Source: Dendrophyllia cribrosa (Eukaryota; Cnidaria; Anthozoa; Scleractinia; Dendrophylliidae). From it: 64,000 bases of DNA. This document shows, piece by piece, positions 28,236 through 40,189 of this stretch (position 1 is the stretch's first letter; each line of letters starts with the position of its first letter). Under the pieces are notes generated by a model. That model ran no database searches. It worked only from the letters and a program-made list of their open reading frames with translations, and was not told where the DNA came from. Made by a program: the position numbers and the translations under genes. The stretch spans positions 23,564,355 through 23,628,354 of the forward strand of contig JAJLRJ010000005.1 of assembly GCA_024195265.1 (NCBI GenBank). Direction: 5' to 3'.

Positions 28236-30166
28236 CTGTTCGCAACCAGAACAAATTTTCAGCTTTCATGGGCTTTTGTTGCTGACCATTTGGAAACTTG
28301 ATTCCGACTGAAAGATGATCAGCATTCACTATCTCCCACATAAAAACCTCAATGCCATAAAAACGACATTGTGACAGAAATGTAGGCTTTGACGTTTGTT
28401 TGTTGGGTGACCTAAATATAAAAATAAACACTCATAAAAACATGTACGGACACCTTTATTTTTAGTTTAAAGTCTCTTTGTCGTAATGTGGAGGCACCGT
28501 GACTCTGCATCAATGGTAGATGGTTGCAGTGTGCCTTTGCTTACTATACTGGAATTGCTAAAGAGTGCAGTCCAAAAGAAACGTAGCTAAAGGGTAGGGA
28601 CCCTATGGTCATTAGTTTCTATTCCCCTGGGCTGTATGAACGTGTGAGCAATACGCAGGGACCAAGTTCATGAGTTTTTCTCCGTATCATTAAGGCCTGA
28701 GTTTGCAGAGCACATGATCTATAGCCGGATTTGATGACTATCCACAAAAGGTTTTTTTATAAGACCTGAGAGTTTATCTGCCAGTAAAAAAAACAATTCG
28801 TATTTGTGAATAAAAGTCATCTAATTCGTATATAACTTAACTTAAAAACACAAAGAGGCATTTTATCCAGAGTGGTTGGGGAGGTGGGAAACTCTAATGT
28901 CGCAAAACACAACGTACCTATCCCATTCAAGCCGCTCCAACATATCCCTATCGTTTAGCTTTATCAACAGTTCAGGCTCCATGGTTGGCTTGGATCCATT
29001 ATCTTCCAGACTTTCAAGATCACCAATGTCGTATATCCATAACTCGCATTTATGATCACACGTCATATAAAATGTGTGATTACCACTTTCATTGACCTAG
29101 AAAAAAAGACAAAACGATACGTCAAGAAACAGAAAAAAAGTTGGCCAAATTTTTGTGCAACTAGCCAAAGAAAGTAACTCAGTGTCACTTTATAAAGCTT
29201 ATTGTATGACGGAGTAAAGTTAAGGTGGTTTTATTTTTTAGTTACCTGGGAAATTCCGAACCTGCGACTTCAGAATGTCCCTTGGGTAACAGTGAGGGAT
29301 TTTTCAAAATCAGCATACTATCGGAGAGATACCACTTACAATTGTCTTGATGACATTTACAGAGAGGTCATGTCAAAATATATTTCAGCTGGCTCATACC
29401 AACACTGATGAAAAGCCTGCCTAAGAGCTTAGCTTCGCGGGTTGTATCTCACCCGCGGGGGCTTCATGTATGGTTTATGGTTAAACCCGAGTCGTACAAA
29501 TGTGTAAAGCTAGGATCGTTTTAATTTCCAAAAAAAGAACATTTCTTGATCTGAATTGTATTAAAATAAATAAAATAACAGCAGAGCTCAACAAGCCTAA
29601 CAAAATGTGGTTGCCTTGGAAGCATTACGCGCAAAAAAGTTAACATCAAAGCAACGAACAGCTACTCAAAGGTTTGGCACCCTAAAATGGAAACCACTAA
29701 TTAGAAATCTCTAAAAACATTGTTTACGTGATGACCCCCACGTTTGGTTTTAAAATTAAAGTTGTCATATGACGAATTTCTAGTAGGCAAAGTTTGAACA
29801 AGAATATATTGTTAGTTTTAATTCAGTGGAATGACATCATTTTAATAAGGCTAATTGTGAATAGCCATCTCTTGAAACAACTTAGTATCTAACGAGCACA
29901 AATTGTTTTGATTGAAACACTCACTGTCACGAAGCTGCATAATCTGAACTATAACTAAGGTTTTACCTTCATATAGGCAGTTAGTTTCTGAGCATAGAAG
30001 CTTCCGAAGTTGCTTGGCGCATCCATCATTGGAATTACATTCTTAAAAGTCCTTTCACTTCCGAAGAGTTCCCATTCTCTAAGAGGATCGGGGCTTACAT
30101 CGTCCTCGCCAACATTCCCCACAAACCAACCTTCTCGAAATACCCCAATTGCGTTGATCTTTGATT
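28236..30166 (-). CDS. Downstream host gene: PA14-like domain (three exons)
   Basis: Exons 29,967-30,166 (phase 1-0), 28,918-29,096 (0-2) and 28,236-28,411 (2-1). The start GVFREGWFVGNVG, the middle VNESGNHTFYMTCDHKCELW and the end FYGIEVFMWEIVNADHLSVG with GIKFPNG match the PA14 beta-barrel pattern. PA14 modules often bind glycans and are extracellular. The domain follows F5/8C directly, giving two predicted carbohydrate-binding units in a row. Confidence 0.8.
29097..29966. other. Intron, nothing recognised
   Basis: Only a short G/C hairpin near 29,434-29,464 stands out. Confidence 0.4.
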
Positions 30167-30189
30167 CTAAAATGGGAGAACTTGATTTA

Positions 30190-30300
30190 TAACAAATTTA
30201 ATCTACATAAGAGAAAGATGTTATAAGCTTCCGTACACCGGTCGAATGCTCTAACCACTGAGCTACGAGAGACTCGTGGCGAGCTAGGCCATATACTATG
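30190..30300 (-). repeat. tRNA-like head of a SINE
   Basis: On the minus strand the sequence GTAGCTCAGTGGTTAGAGCA gives a good A-box/D-arm, followed by CCGGTGTACGGAAG where the anticodon stem would be. The 3' half of a tRNA is missing, so it is a SINE fragment rather than a functional tRNA. Confidence 0.6.
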
Positions 30301-30473
30301 TTCGTCATGTGAGGCGATAAATAAAGAAAAATAGTAAATGTTTAAATCGCGTCGATAATGAAATAAGAAAGATATAATGTTGGTCAATGTTCGTTAATTT
30401 GGACATAAACTACATTGCATTTTTCAAAGAGTCTAAACTGAAAAGAATAAAGAATAATTTTAATTTCACTGAC

Positions 30474-31240
30474 CTAATCCAAAAACGGACACGTGGCAAA
30501 TTGCAAGCACCGTTTCAACACTTGACCCAAGGACGCGTAAAAAGCCACCTTTCACAGGGGGAATACAATGATATTCCAAATGTGGACCGACCTGTTGCTT
30601 CTCCTTACATACTGAACGAAGAGTGACTTCAGGTTGATCACGTGACCAAATAGAAACAGTCAGAGGTTGGCCAATACTCCTGTTATTCATAGTTTTAATT
30701 TCCACTTTGTAGATGTAGAATTCTTTGGTAAGTTGAATTTTCAGCCAGGGATTCACTTCCTATAAATAACATTAAAAGTTATGAAAATTAAAACCAGCAG
30801 TGATTTACCATAAATAATGGTGCAAATGTTTATCAATACATATTAAAAAATGTCACTCGAAAAGTCGTGAAAATCAATTTAGGTGTTTTTTGTTAATCAA
30901 CCACGTGCTACAGAGCAGTCCATTCTTCAGCGAACCTCTAAAAACAAACATGTACAGTTCAAAAGATGAATTCTGAACCACTTTTTTTTCATGGATCCGC
31001 TTGGGGTGTCGTTTTAGTCAATGATCGCGGCGTAAAGTGTAATTTTTAATTGAGTTTTCAGATTTTACGTATAATTCCAACTCACGGTTGTTACTTTCAA
31101 CTGAATATTCCAGCATTTATTTCGAATTCAAACCTTTTGAGAGTAAAAACAAGTTGTCAGATTGTTGTCAACTGCAAATGCAGAATTGCCTCCTGCCTCA
31201 ACACTCGAGGTTTGGGTCAAGCTCCCGTATGCAATATTTC
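30474..31240 (-). CDS. Downstream host gene: F5/8 type C (discoidin/fucolectin-like) domain (two exons)
   Basis: Exons 31,134-31,240 (phase 1-0) and 30,474-30,759 (0-1). Together they read NIAYGSLTQTSS, AFAVDNNLTTCF, EVNPWLKIQL, YKVEIKTMNNR and end FLRVLG with CHVSVFG, the usual order of a galactose-binding discoidin or fucolectin domain. A role in glycan binding is inferred from family and neighbours. Confidence 0.88.
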
Positions 31241-31400
31241 CTTGCAAAAACAAAAATAGACAATGGTAATTACATTTTAATTTATATTATGAAGCCATGT
31301 TAGGAGAAGGGATGATAGACGACAGGATTACTGGTTTTGTCATACATATCCAAATTTAAACATAATAATATAGAGTATTTCAGTAAACACTTTTTCATAC

Positions 31401-31793
31401 CTTCAAAAGTTTCACAGGCATAGCCAAAACGTGAATTGCACGGTAAGTTGACTAAGGTAGGATAGAATCCATGGAATGCAAGGCAAGTTTCATATTGTGC
31501 CGTGATCTTTGGATATCCTACTTCGAATAAAGATATGTCGACGGGTGTTCCACCAAACCATGACCAACTACTGAGGTCTCTGAGTAACCCAATGTGAAAT
31601 TTATTTTGTGATGACTCTGATAGCAGAAACGAGGATACCTGTTGGAGTTTTTCTGTGGTATTGATAATTGCCAGATAACCTCCGTTCCTTTCACAATCCC
31701 ACCGAGCATCGTCCCAAAGAAGACGGGGCCAGGTATGTATCTTGTAGCAGCGGCCCTCAATCAGAGCATGATCCAGTGGACAGGTGTTGTTTA
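31401..31793 (-). CDS. Downstream host gene: second C-type lectin-like domain
   Basis: A single 131-codon exon, phase 1-1. It has CPLDHALIEGRCY, then WDDARWDCERNGGYLAII, HIGLLRDLSSWSWFGG and CLAF to GYACE: the CTLD long-form cysteines and hydrophobic core. EPN/QPD and WND calcium/sugar motifs are not evident, so sugar binding, if any, is non-canonical. Confidence 0.9.
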
Positions 31794-32033
31794 CTGAAAT
31801 GCAATTGTGATATTTGATATATTGACTACGATGACTAAAACATCCTGAATTTTATTTCAATTTGTTTTTATTTGTTACGTTTTCAATTCTACGACAACCA
31901 AGAAGACAACCTAGTTTTCGAGCAACGAGTAGCGATTTGGAAAGGCAAAATACATACTTTAAAAACAGTCTCGTCCAAGTAAGTGAAGCAGAGTTAAAGG
32001 GCATTCAAGCTCGTTACATATTCTCAAGCGTAC

Positions 32034-32495
32034 CTGGCAGTGACTCGCAAATGTATCCTTTTTTGAATTTTTCGCAATCAATTGTGGCCAGCCACCATCC
32101 GCATCCTTTGTCCCGCCACCTTTTTTCAAAGTTTTCAATCATGCCACATCTTGAACGTCCATGTGCTGCCCTTGGCTGCCCCTGTCCCCATAGCTCCGGT
32201 GATACCTCGCCTCCATTCAGCCATTTCCACTTTATGTTAAAATTTTCTCTTGATCCTAGAAACAGTGGTTTGCGGTTGAAAAGTCCGTCTATTTTGTACA
32301 CAGATAAAAGACCGCTCAGGGATTCATGATCGTTGGGCATCATCAAGGTAGCTCCCAATTCGTTGCATTCCTTCCGTGCTCTTCTCCATATGTCATCGCC
32401 TTCGTCATTTTGAGAATAGAAAGGTGAAGTTGGACTTATAAACATGCAACTATTGTTTAGACGATACCACATTGGAGGACACCAACTCTGTTGCA
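32034..32495 (-). CDS. Downstream host gene: first C-type lectin-like domain
   Basis: A 154-codon exon, phase 1-1. It has CPPMWYRLNNSCMFIS, WRRARKECNELGATLMMP, PLFLGSRENF, then CGMIENF and GYICES, a complete CTLD frame. A central insertion, GGEVSPELWGQGQPRAAHG, replaces the usual EPN loop. It follows the FN2 exon, an arrangement reminiscent of mannose-receptor-type proteins. Confidence 0.9.
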
Positions 32496-32539
32496 CTAAA
32501 AGAATAAAATAGGTGGTTATACATCTACAATTCTATTCC

Positions 32540-32645
32540 AGTTTGGAGGCGCAGTGGTTTAGTGGTTAGCGGGTCTCTGCTGTCGTGCTGTTTCCTTATA
32601 CAAGAATTTTGCTTTACATTGTCTGGCCTCCCAGATGATTTAAGG
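32540..32645 (+). repeat. tRNA-derived SINE fragment
   Basis: Starts GGCGCAGTGGTTTAGTGGTTAG and continues TTTCCTTATACAAGAATTTTG then ACATTGTCT, matching in order the better copy at 53,930-54,225 (minus). Truncated. Confidence 0.6.
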
Positions 32646-34059
32646 AGTCATTATCAGAGAAAACCGGGCAAAATTTCGAAGATGTCAAAGGAAGGGGTCA
32701 GCAGAATTACTTTGTACTAACATCATGGATACTTAAGGTTGACTGATGGGAAAATATACTAAACTTAGTTCCCCCTACTGTCCTGTTATTAGAGAAACAA
32801 GCCTCATTCTCTATCACCCCCTTGGGCACTATTTTTACACATTAATTTGGTCAAATTTCTTAAGCCGGCAAAATCCTTCAAATTAAGGTACAAACCAACT
32901 TATAACTACTTCCTAAGTACTGAAATGCGTCAAACATGAACGTATTAGTCTACAGCTTTCCGCTTTGTGACCATTTGCAAGAAAATAACAACCAACAGGC
33001 CATTTCCGGATTGAAGTAGAACACACAACTATAACTAGTGGATTGCAAAATTACAGTGTCCATCCACGCTTCTTTCAACAACAAAAATAATCATTTTGGG
33101 ACATTGTAACACCAAAATGCTCAGGAACACTTACATTTCTCGAAGGTACTCAGTTTTTCATAAACAACAAGTGAATCGATCCATGCTTTGATTGAGCACC
33201 TTTGAAGCTATTTCTGGGCTTATCCATACTGGAATATATTCAGCTGGTTACATCATTCCCCATTAACTTGGAAGACATCCTTCCGTATATTTTAAGGTGG
33301 CTCCAAGTAGTATTTTTTAGGTCACACTTCCATTTTGAATGCGCTTATACATAAAGTAATCTTACTAGCTTCAGCTCAATGAATCTGAATTTGATACCAG
33401 ATGTTAGGTTTGGATGAAAGTTTTGGATGATGCTCTTTTTATGCTAATAGGCGTTTCCATAGCTACAGTAAACAAACATGGCGAAAAACAGTTTTTCCTA
33501 AATATCATTCGATTTTGGAGCTCTCGCGACAAGTGAATAAGTGTGCTATAATCCACATAGTGTAGCGCACTAAATGGCATTTTTAACATGTGCTTTTTTC
33601 ACGTTTGAAATATAAGCGCTCAAAACATTCCATAGGTCTTGCAAATTATCATTTAATTACCACAGAAAGTTTACCTAGACTTAAATTATTATTCCTTGCA
33701 AATAGCTCGGACTAAGTTCTCGGCAATAAAGAGATCGAGCTTTTCATTCGAATGCAGTTTTGCTCGACGTTTTCACTCTTTTAAAGTTTTAAGTGCATTT
33801 GCATATAATTTGAAAACTAACAAATGGAGATCTCTATCTTTATTTCCAAGGAGTTAGTCAAAACTATTTCGACTCTCTATAAGGGTCTATAAGCAGAACA
33901 CCTCTCTAAGACGGAAAGTTGGGGCCGGTCCCGACGGTGTCCGTCTTAGAGAGAGTTGACTGTATATTAAATTGCAGCGGCTAACCTGGACTAAATACGA
34001 TTACCTATGGCATTATGCTCTCGCAGGGAAATTAAAGTACTCCAGAGAACTACAATAGC
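32646..34059. other. Intron with a transposon end
   Basis: No gene seen. At about 33,890-33,970 the sequence CCGTCTTAGAGAGAGTTGACTGTA looks like one terminus of a pogo/Tc1-type element. An imperfect partner may lie at about 33,860-33,920. Confidence 0.4.
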
Positions 34060-34516
34060 TTAATCCTATTCAGGCCGGGCGTTTTTGGTCTTCTAGGAGC
34101 AAGGGTCGGATTCCCTGACCCCCATCCGTAACGTTTATAATATGAAAGCTACACTGTATATATGGCGATGACACTTGGAGGGTTCGTAGTAAGTCCAAAC
34201 TGTCTACGCTAATGTGGGTCAAGTGACGTTATGGCGTCATATTATGCGAGAATCGCGTCATCATTTTGAACGGCCACCATCTTGGATTTAAATCATGTTG
34301 GAGAAGCGTCAAAATTATAACAACACTAATCAAAATCAAACGAAAATAGCTAAAATGATCTCAAATTGTAAAATTTACTACAAGAATGTTTATGAACAAA
34401 AATCTGCCATAACAAAAAGTTTCGAAGTTTGGTGGGTATTGATTAAATGCTACTAAAGTTATAAACGTTTAAAGTCAGCGCGGCCAATTTCAGCCTCCCT
34501 CGGTGTGAATAGGGTT
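34060..34516. mobile_element. MITE with TTAATCCTATTCAG termini
   Basis: Left end TTAATCCTATTCAGGCCGGG and right end CGGTGTGAATAGGGTT (inverted). I recall this family as common in corals. It sits 43 bp below the FN2 exon. Confidence 0.55.
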
Positions 34517-34558
34517 GAAAGAATGTCATATCACATAATCTCCGTTAACACTTCTTAC

Positions 34559-34723
34559 ATTCACAATATTCCCATCCGCCATATTTCGAAAAATTAAAAG
34601 TCGTGGCACACCAAGGTCGATATGGTGAATCAGCAAATGTACAGGTATTATACAGTCTCCCATTGTACTCAAACGGAATGGCGCAACACTTTCCTGAAGG
34701 GTGGAGAGTGGTGGAACAGGCTC
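34559..34723 (-). CDS. Downstream host gene: fibronectin type II domain
   Basis: A 55-codon exon, phase 1-1, the standard FN2 exon class. It contains CCAIPFEYNGRLYNTC, RPWCATT and GGWEYC with the four FN2 cysteines and core aromatics. FN2 modules bind collagen or gelatin in vertebrates. It joins directly to the signal-peptide exon. Confidence 0.92.
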
Positions 34724-34984
34724 CTGTAGTTGATTGAAACAAATGAGTCCACATTTAAATTTGTACTTTCTATGAAGGTTTTTATTTGGGGGGAGAAGTA
34801 AAGTGAGGTTAAGTTATTTAGAATCGAGGGACTGTTATATAACCCAAATTGGACCTTTTTCAGTGGACAGTTATCAAATGCTTACATAAAGCAGTGAATG
34901 GAATCGTTTAGTCCATCGCATCTTATATTTCTTTGACGTAAAATATGGTAATTTCTGTTCTTTTTTTGGTAAAATGATGTCGAA

Positions 34985-35142
34985 CCCGGGGATATACCCC
35001 TTATTCGATGTTTTGGGAGATAATACGCGCGGATATTTTACGAGTTGTGTAGTATTTTTCCGAGCCCCCCGGGGGCGAGGAAAAATGCGAGCAATGAGTA
35101 AAATTTCCGCGCGTATTATCTCCCAAAACATCGAATAAGAGG
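34985..35142. repeat. Palindrome beside the Crypton
   Basis: CTTATTCGATGTTTTGGGAG and its complement CTCCCAAAACATCGAATAAG, with GCGCG-containing inner stems, form a long hairpin with a CCCCCCGGGGG centre. Confidence 0.8.
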
Positions 35143-37044
35143 TTTATTATACCACTGAATTTTTCTGTTATCAATCATCTATTTTTTCAGCTAGAGTACA
35201 GAAAGCGGCAATTTTCTCATTCTTCGTATGGCGCGCGTGAGTGACGTGAGCAAACAAAAAGCCAGTAAAATGCATTTTATTTGACAAATGACATGTTTTT
35301 GACACACGGCGATTAAAAATAGCTTTGCGTCGTGTCAGATTTTTCATTCATTCATTTTTACAAAGACTGAAATAAGTTTTCAAAAAAACTCCGTAAATAG
35401 TTCTAGCGGCCGTGAAAGTTATGTTCTAAATCGGCTAAACAACACTACAAAGTTTCTTTAAAGTTCATCGTCACTATCAGAAAGAGGCAAGATTCTCTTA
35501 AATTTTTTCCTCTGAAATAAGCTGAATTGCTCGCCAGTTTCGAAGCCATGTGCATCGGCAAAGGTGAACTGACAATTGTTGAAGACTGCTTCAGTGAACA
35601 TATTTTTGGCTCCATCATCGTGCTGGCCATTTGAAGCAATCTGAGGCTTCAGGATGTTGCTTTCAACTGGAGACTTGGTTGTTTTGGAATCTTCAATGTA
35701 GTTGCTGAGTTTTGCTGACATGTCCTTTTGCTGCTCTGTGGAAGTGCTGGAATAGCTGTCTAAGGACTTCAGATTTCTTTGTCCAGCGAGTGCAATGATG
35801 TTTAAAGGCTCGACGTTCCCTTTCCGAAGAGTTGAGATCATGGTTCTTCGTACGGAGTGGTTGGTGTGTCGTCCGGACAATCCTGCGGCCTCGCTCATAG
35901 ACTTCATATATGAACCAAGCGAGTTCTTGCCAAGCGGCTGTTTCTTGTACCAGATCGTAGAAGCAGGCTTAGTAATGGCTGCCAGGTAAAAGGGGGCGTC
36001 TTCACTGTTCATCTCAAGTGGTCGCCTGGACAGATATTCTCGGAAGATTCTCACTGGACACTGTGGTCCCTCTTAGCGTACATTTTGGGGTTGAAAGAGC
36101 GGTCGGGAACAAATTCATGTTCACCAGTGCGGGTTTTGCTTCCACGCTCGGTAATCCACTCAACGTACTCTTTTCCGTGGGGACCGTTTTCTCGTTTAAT
36201 CTTAAAGTCGCCAAACTTAACTCGGTGGTGTTCATCACGAGCCCGCCAGCCAAAGAACATAGTGTTGTTAAACCAGATGGTACGCAAAAGGCTTTGCGGA
36301 GAATGGTCTCCTAACTGTTTTTCTTCCCACAACTGCTGGATTTCATCCTCGCTCAGTCCGACGGCTTTATTTGGCCTTTGCCCTTTGCCTGCGCGACGTA
36401 ACTGTTTTCTTTTGGAAGACAAAGCTTCTCTGGCCGTGGAAAATTGTATGTCTGTAAGTATACTGTACTTTTTTCCTCGTTCACGTAAAAAACGGTCAAT
36501 GCTTCTAAACAGTGAAGTTAGCGTGTCAGGCTCAAACTCGTCTCCGGTTTGTTTACGTACTTTTAAAACAAAGTGAGCTAAAATCTTGTCCAGTTCTTGT
36601 GGCTGTATGTCATCCAGTCGTCTAGTTTCGTTTACAGATTTGGCCCATCTGTAAAAGACGTTAAGGTCACTTGCTGTCTTTTTGGTTGTATTTTTGTTTC
36701 TGTTCTGTTCAATAAATGTTTTAATATCAGTATCGTTAAGTTGTCTGTCTCTAGTTTGTTCAGTTTGTTCACTTTCCTCAGTAGTAATACCAGTTTGGGT
36801 TGTTTCAGTGTTTTCTGTATGTTCAGTTAGAGAGTCGGCTGCTGCAATAAGTTCGTCGTCTAGAAAGTCAAGTTGAAAAGTTGTAAACAAGTCGAAATTT
36901 GGTTCGTCCAGTCCGGCCATTGTTTTCTTCGTCCTCCTTTAGCTAAAACCGGTCAAACCGGGATTTTACAGTGTAATACGCTGGCATATTTTGCGTGTTC
37001 TCTTGCCCTTATACGGTAAAATGGCGCAACAGTGGTATAATAAA
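35143..37044 (-). mobile_element. Crypton-type element (tyrosine recombinase)
   Basis: A 1.9-kb segment with the 15-bp inverted ends TTTATTATACCACTG (35,143-35,157) and CAGTGGTATAATAAA (37,030-37,044), holding one tyrosine-recombinase gene. Cryptons usually lack terminal repeats, so the ends may be part of a wider repeat; the palindrome at 34,985-35,142 abuts the left end. Confidence 0.65.
35458..36920 (-). pseudogene. Crypton tyrosine recombinase, one frameshift
   Basis: The first frame (36,051-36,920) starts at ATG and has an acidic, T/E-rich N-terminus. An SAM-like helical region (KTFIEQNRNKNTTKK) and the catalytic-core start RTIWFNNTMFFGWR follow. Near 36,050-36,070 the frame shifts; the second frame (35,458-36,054) continues QCPVRIFREYL, then NHSVRRTMIST with the H-x-x-R pair, and LDSYSS with the likely nucleophile Tyr. 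The family cuts and rejoins DNA through a covalent Tyr intermediate. Apart from the shift, both halves are open, so it is a young pseudogene or one sequencing error from intact. Confidence 0.85.
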
Positions 37045-37240
37045 TACACTAATTTAATTGCTTTGTATATATTATTAAACCAACTTTTTAGAAGAAATTA
37101 CAGGCTATCTGTTGATTTAAAGCTTAATATTTTATAGTTACCAATTTTTATTTAAAGATTCAATACTGAATCCGTTGAATACATAAAATTATATATTGAT
37201 GTTCATAACGTTTCTTCATTCTCTGAAGCCATTTGCTTAC

Positions 37241-37298
37241 CTGAAAATGATATTGTTGATGCACACAAGACCGCGAACAGTATTTTGCCACATGGCAT
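37241..37298 (-). CDS. Downstream host gene: first exon, signal peptide
   Basis: ATG at 37,298 begins MPCGKILFAVLCASTISFS, a short basic n-region, hydrophobic core and small residues before the donor G|GTAAGC (phase 1). It joins in phase to the FN2 exon, giving SFS-GACSTTLHP across the junction. An in-frame TAA lies about 18 bases upstream of the ATG, so this is the first possible start. A possible splice acceptor at CCTTTTAG about 40 bases upstream hints at a 5' UTR intron. Confidence 0.8.
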
Positions 37299-37578
37299 TG
37301 TCACCTCTGGATGGTTTTAATATGTTCTCTAAAAGGAAAAACAAAGTTACTGGTAACACCACTTTGTTAAAGGTATGAGGGCACTCTAAAACACCTTTTC
37401 GAGCCTTGTTATTGCTCTGTGCCTCATTAGAATCCCAACAAACTATCTATTTTTTTTGCAAGCTTTACAGTTAAAGATTTCGATAACGTGTTATTTGAAG
37501 AAAAACGGTTAATGCGTTTTAGAATATAGCGAGTGGTATTTGACAGAATTGCGATTCGCTGCAACCTGGAAGCACATA

Positions 37579-39454
37579 TTAAGAGGCAGTGTCGCTAAAA
37601 CCGTTCCACTCGATCTCGGAGTCAGAAATCGTTTTGCTTCATATTATTACCATCAATACTACTATCTATCCTTACTACTAGAATGCAGTTGGAATGAGCA
37701 GAAAGTTTATTTTACTCCAGTTGTGAGCATTTCAATGCTAGTGTACCATAAACGACTAAAACATGCAAATTTTGAGTGCCGTGATACAGGTTTTTTTGAT
37801 GATCGTTTAAAAATACTTCGGGCCACCAACACCTTAACATTTGCACTTATTCCACAGCTTATTACCTCTTTTTATCGCTTCTGTATCATTAAGGTCTTTT
37901 CTGATCGTAATCGCTGAGAAATGCAAATGTTCAATTTACTAATTAAACTAAGACACACAAACTGCACGAAATAGCGACTTTTAAACTTCCCAAAATTCTC
38001 ACATGTGGCACCTAGGCAAGACCTAAATACTCGTTCTAGGCAAAGACTAAGAACTATTTTGTAGAATTATCCAATAAAACTTGTGGCACAATGCGATACT
38101 AAGTAATGAGTTTGAACTTAAGTTCGCCATTTTCTGTTGATGTTGTCTTGCGTGACACAAATTTCTATTCCAGACTACTGTCTTGTTGTCGAATTCTTGT
38201 CACTTCATTTATCGATATTTCGGCTTAATTTAAGTAAAATTGAGGGAGGGAGGGGGAGATCCTGATTGCCTGTCAGAATATAATGGTTTTAGTCATTTCC
38301 TTATTAAAAAGAGTAAGAAAAACCAAGGATCTGTAAATGTGGCGAAGTCGAAGTGTGTATAAGAACGTGTGAATGATTTTGTGTCACCAGACTTTTTTTA
38401 AACAGCATGCTTATTTTAATTTGTCTTTTAATTTATGCAAAAATACACAATATGCGATACAGTGTAACGCAACTTTGAAAACATTGCACAAGCCATTGCA
38501 AGAGCGAATCGTTCATCGTTTCTCCTCCAGAACTCGGTCCAGAATTATGTGCAAAACTATGTTCATCTTAGTGATTCCATCTGGTATCTCACGTTGAAGA
38601 GGCAAATATTATCTCTTACTGTTTATGAAACCGCCAAGTCATTCGACGGGAAGAGTTATTTATAGAACACTGGTCAGGAGCAAGGTGAGTGGCAAATATT
38701 TTCACCTAGCTCTCGGGTCAAGTACCGCAAAAAATGGTGCACAAGAAAAGCGATTTATTGTGTGAAGACCTACATTGTATCTGTTTTCAATTTTACTTAA
38801 ATTAAGCCGAAATATCGATAAATGAAGTGACAAGAATTCGACAACAAGACAGTAGTCTGGAATAGAAATTCAGTGTGTCACGCAAGACAACATCAACAGA
38901 AAATGGCGAACTTAAGTTCAAACTCATTACTTAGTATCGCATTGTACCACAAGTTTTATTGGATAATTCTACAAAATAGTTCTTAGTCTTTGCCTAGAAC
39001 GAGTATTTAGGTCTTGCCTAGGTGCCACATGTGAGAATTTTGGGAAGTTTAAAAGTCGCTATTTCGTGCAGTTTGTGTGTCTTAGTTTAATTAGTAAATT
39101 GAACATTTGCATTTCTCAGCGATTACGATCAGAAAAGACCTTAATGATACAGAAGCGATAAAAAGAGGTAATAAGCTGTGGAATAAGTGCAAATGTTAAG
39201 GTGTTGGTGGCCCGAAGTATTTTTAAACGATCATCAAAAAAACCTGTATCACGGCACTCAAAATTTGCATGTTTTAGTCGTTTACGGTACACTAGCATTG
39301 AAATGCTCACAACTGGAGTAAAATAAACTTTCTGCTCATTTCAACTGCATTCTAGTAGTAAGGATAGATAGTAGTATTGATGGTAATAATATGAAGCAAA
39401 ACTATTTCTGACACCGAGATCGAGTGAAACGGTTTTAGCGACACTGCCTCTTAA
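37579..39454. mobile_element. TTAA-flanked foldback element
   Basis: TTAA at 37,579-37,582 and 39,451-39,454 flanks 1,868 bp. Arms 37,583 to about 38,250 and about 38,785-39,450 are inverted copies starting GAGGCAGTGTCGCTAAAACC; the loop is about 535 bp. Translated arms give identical spurious peptides on opposite strands. Non-autonomous; Kolobok-like by target site and GA start. Confidence 0.85.
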
Positions 39455-40009
39455 AAGTTAGTTAACCCTGATAAACTCGCTATATCAAACACTAGAAAAA
39501 GTGTTTTATTAGGTATCCAAACACCTCGAAGTGGATTAAATAAAACTCGGCTGCGGATATTCTGATGCAACACTGTTCCTCGTGTTAGATATCTTAAAAG
39601 AAACATTTCAATTGAAATCATATGAATTAGTTAAGTCGTACTCTTAGGTTGTATCAAGTGTACTACGATGTTATCCTATCGCTGAGAGCCTCTACATGTT
39701 CTGAAACTGGTCATTAAACGCGAAGAAATAAAAACAAAAGAAATAAAATCGCGAAATTCTATGCTAAATAAGACGGTCACCCGGTAAACCGATAAAACAG
39801 TTTAGAAAGCGTCTTCCTAAACACAGTAATTTAACTGAGTTTTTTTACTAAGTTTTCAAGGAATGGAACAAAATTGTGAACAAAAAGAATCATAATTATA
39901 GCTGCGCAGATACGTACACATTTCTGAAGCTCAGAAATGATAAGATAAGATAAGATTTGGATATGCTGCTGACATTAGAGAAATGTAAATCAAAGAAACG
40001 TTGGACTGG

Positions 40010-40150
40010 ATGCAAGCATGAAGACGTCTTTTGGCATCCGGAATATCTTATCTCTGTTGAAGGGTATTACGCCAGAGATCTTACCAAAAATGTTTAACGC
40101 TAATATGTTTAACAGCTTGACAGAATGTTTGTGAGTTTCAGTCATGAATC
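40010..40150. repeat. Dispersed repeat, copy near 40.1 kb
   Basis: Shares the order GCATCCGGAA, ATCTTAT, GCC(A/G)GAGATCT, AACAGCTTGAC with 45,300-45,440 in the same orientation. Family unknown. Confidence 0.5.
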
Positions 40151-40189
40151 GCCAGTATGGATGGTATGGAAAATACACTCTCCTATGCC

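Noticed and set aside
37540..37917. 125-codon ORF repeated inverted at 39,116-39,310
   Set aside because: It lies in the arms of the foldback element and crosses its border at 37,582; no domain.
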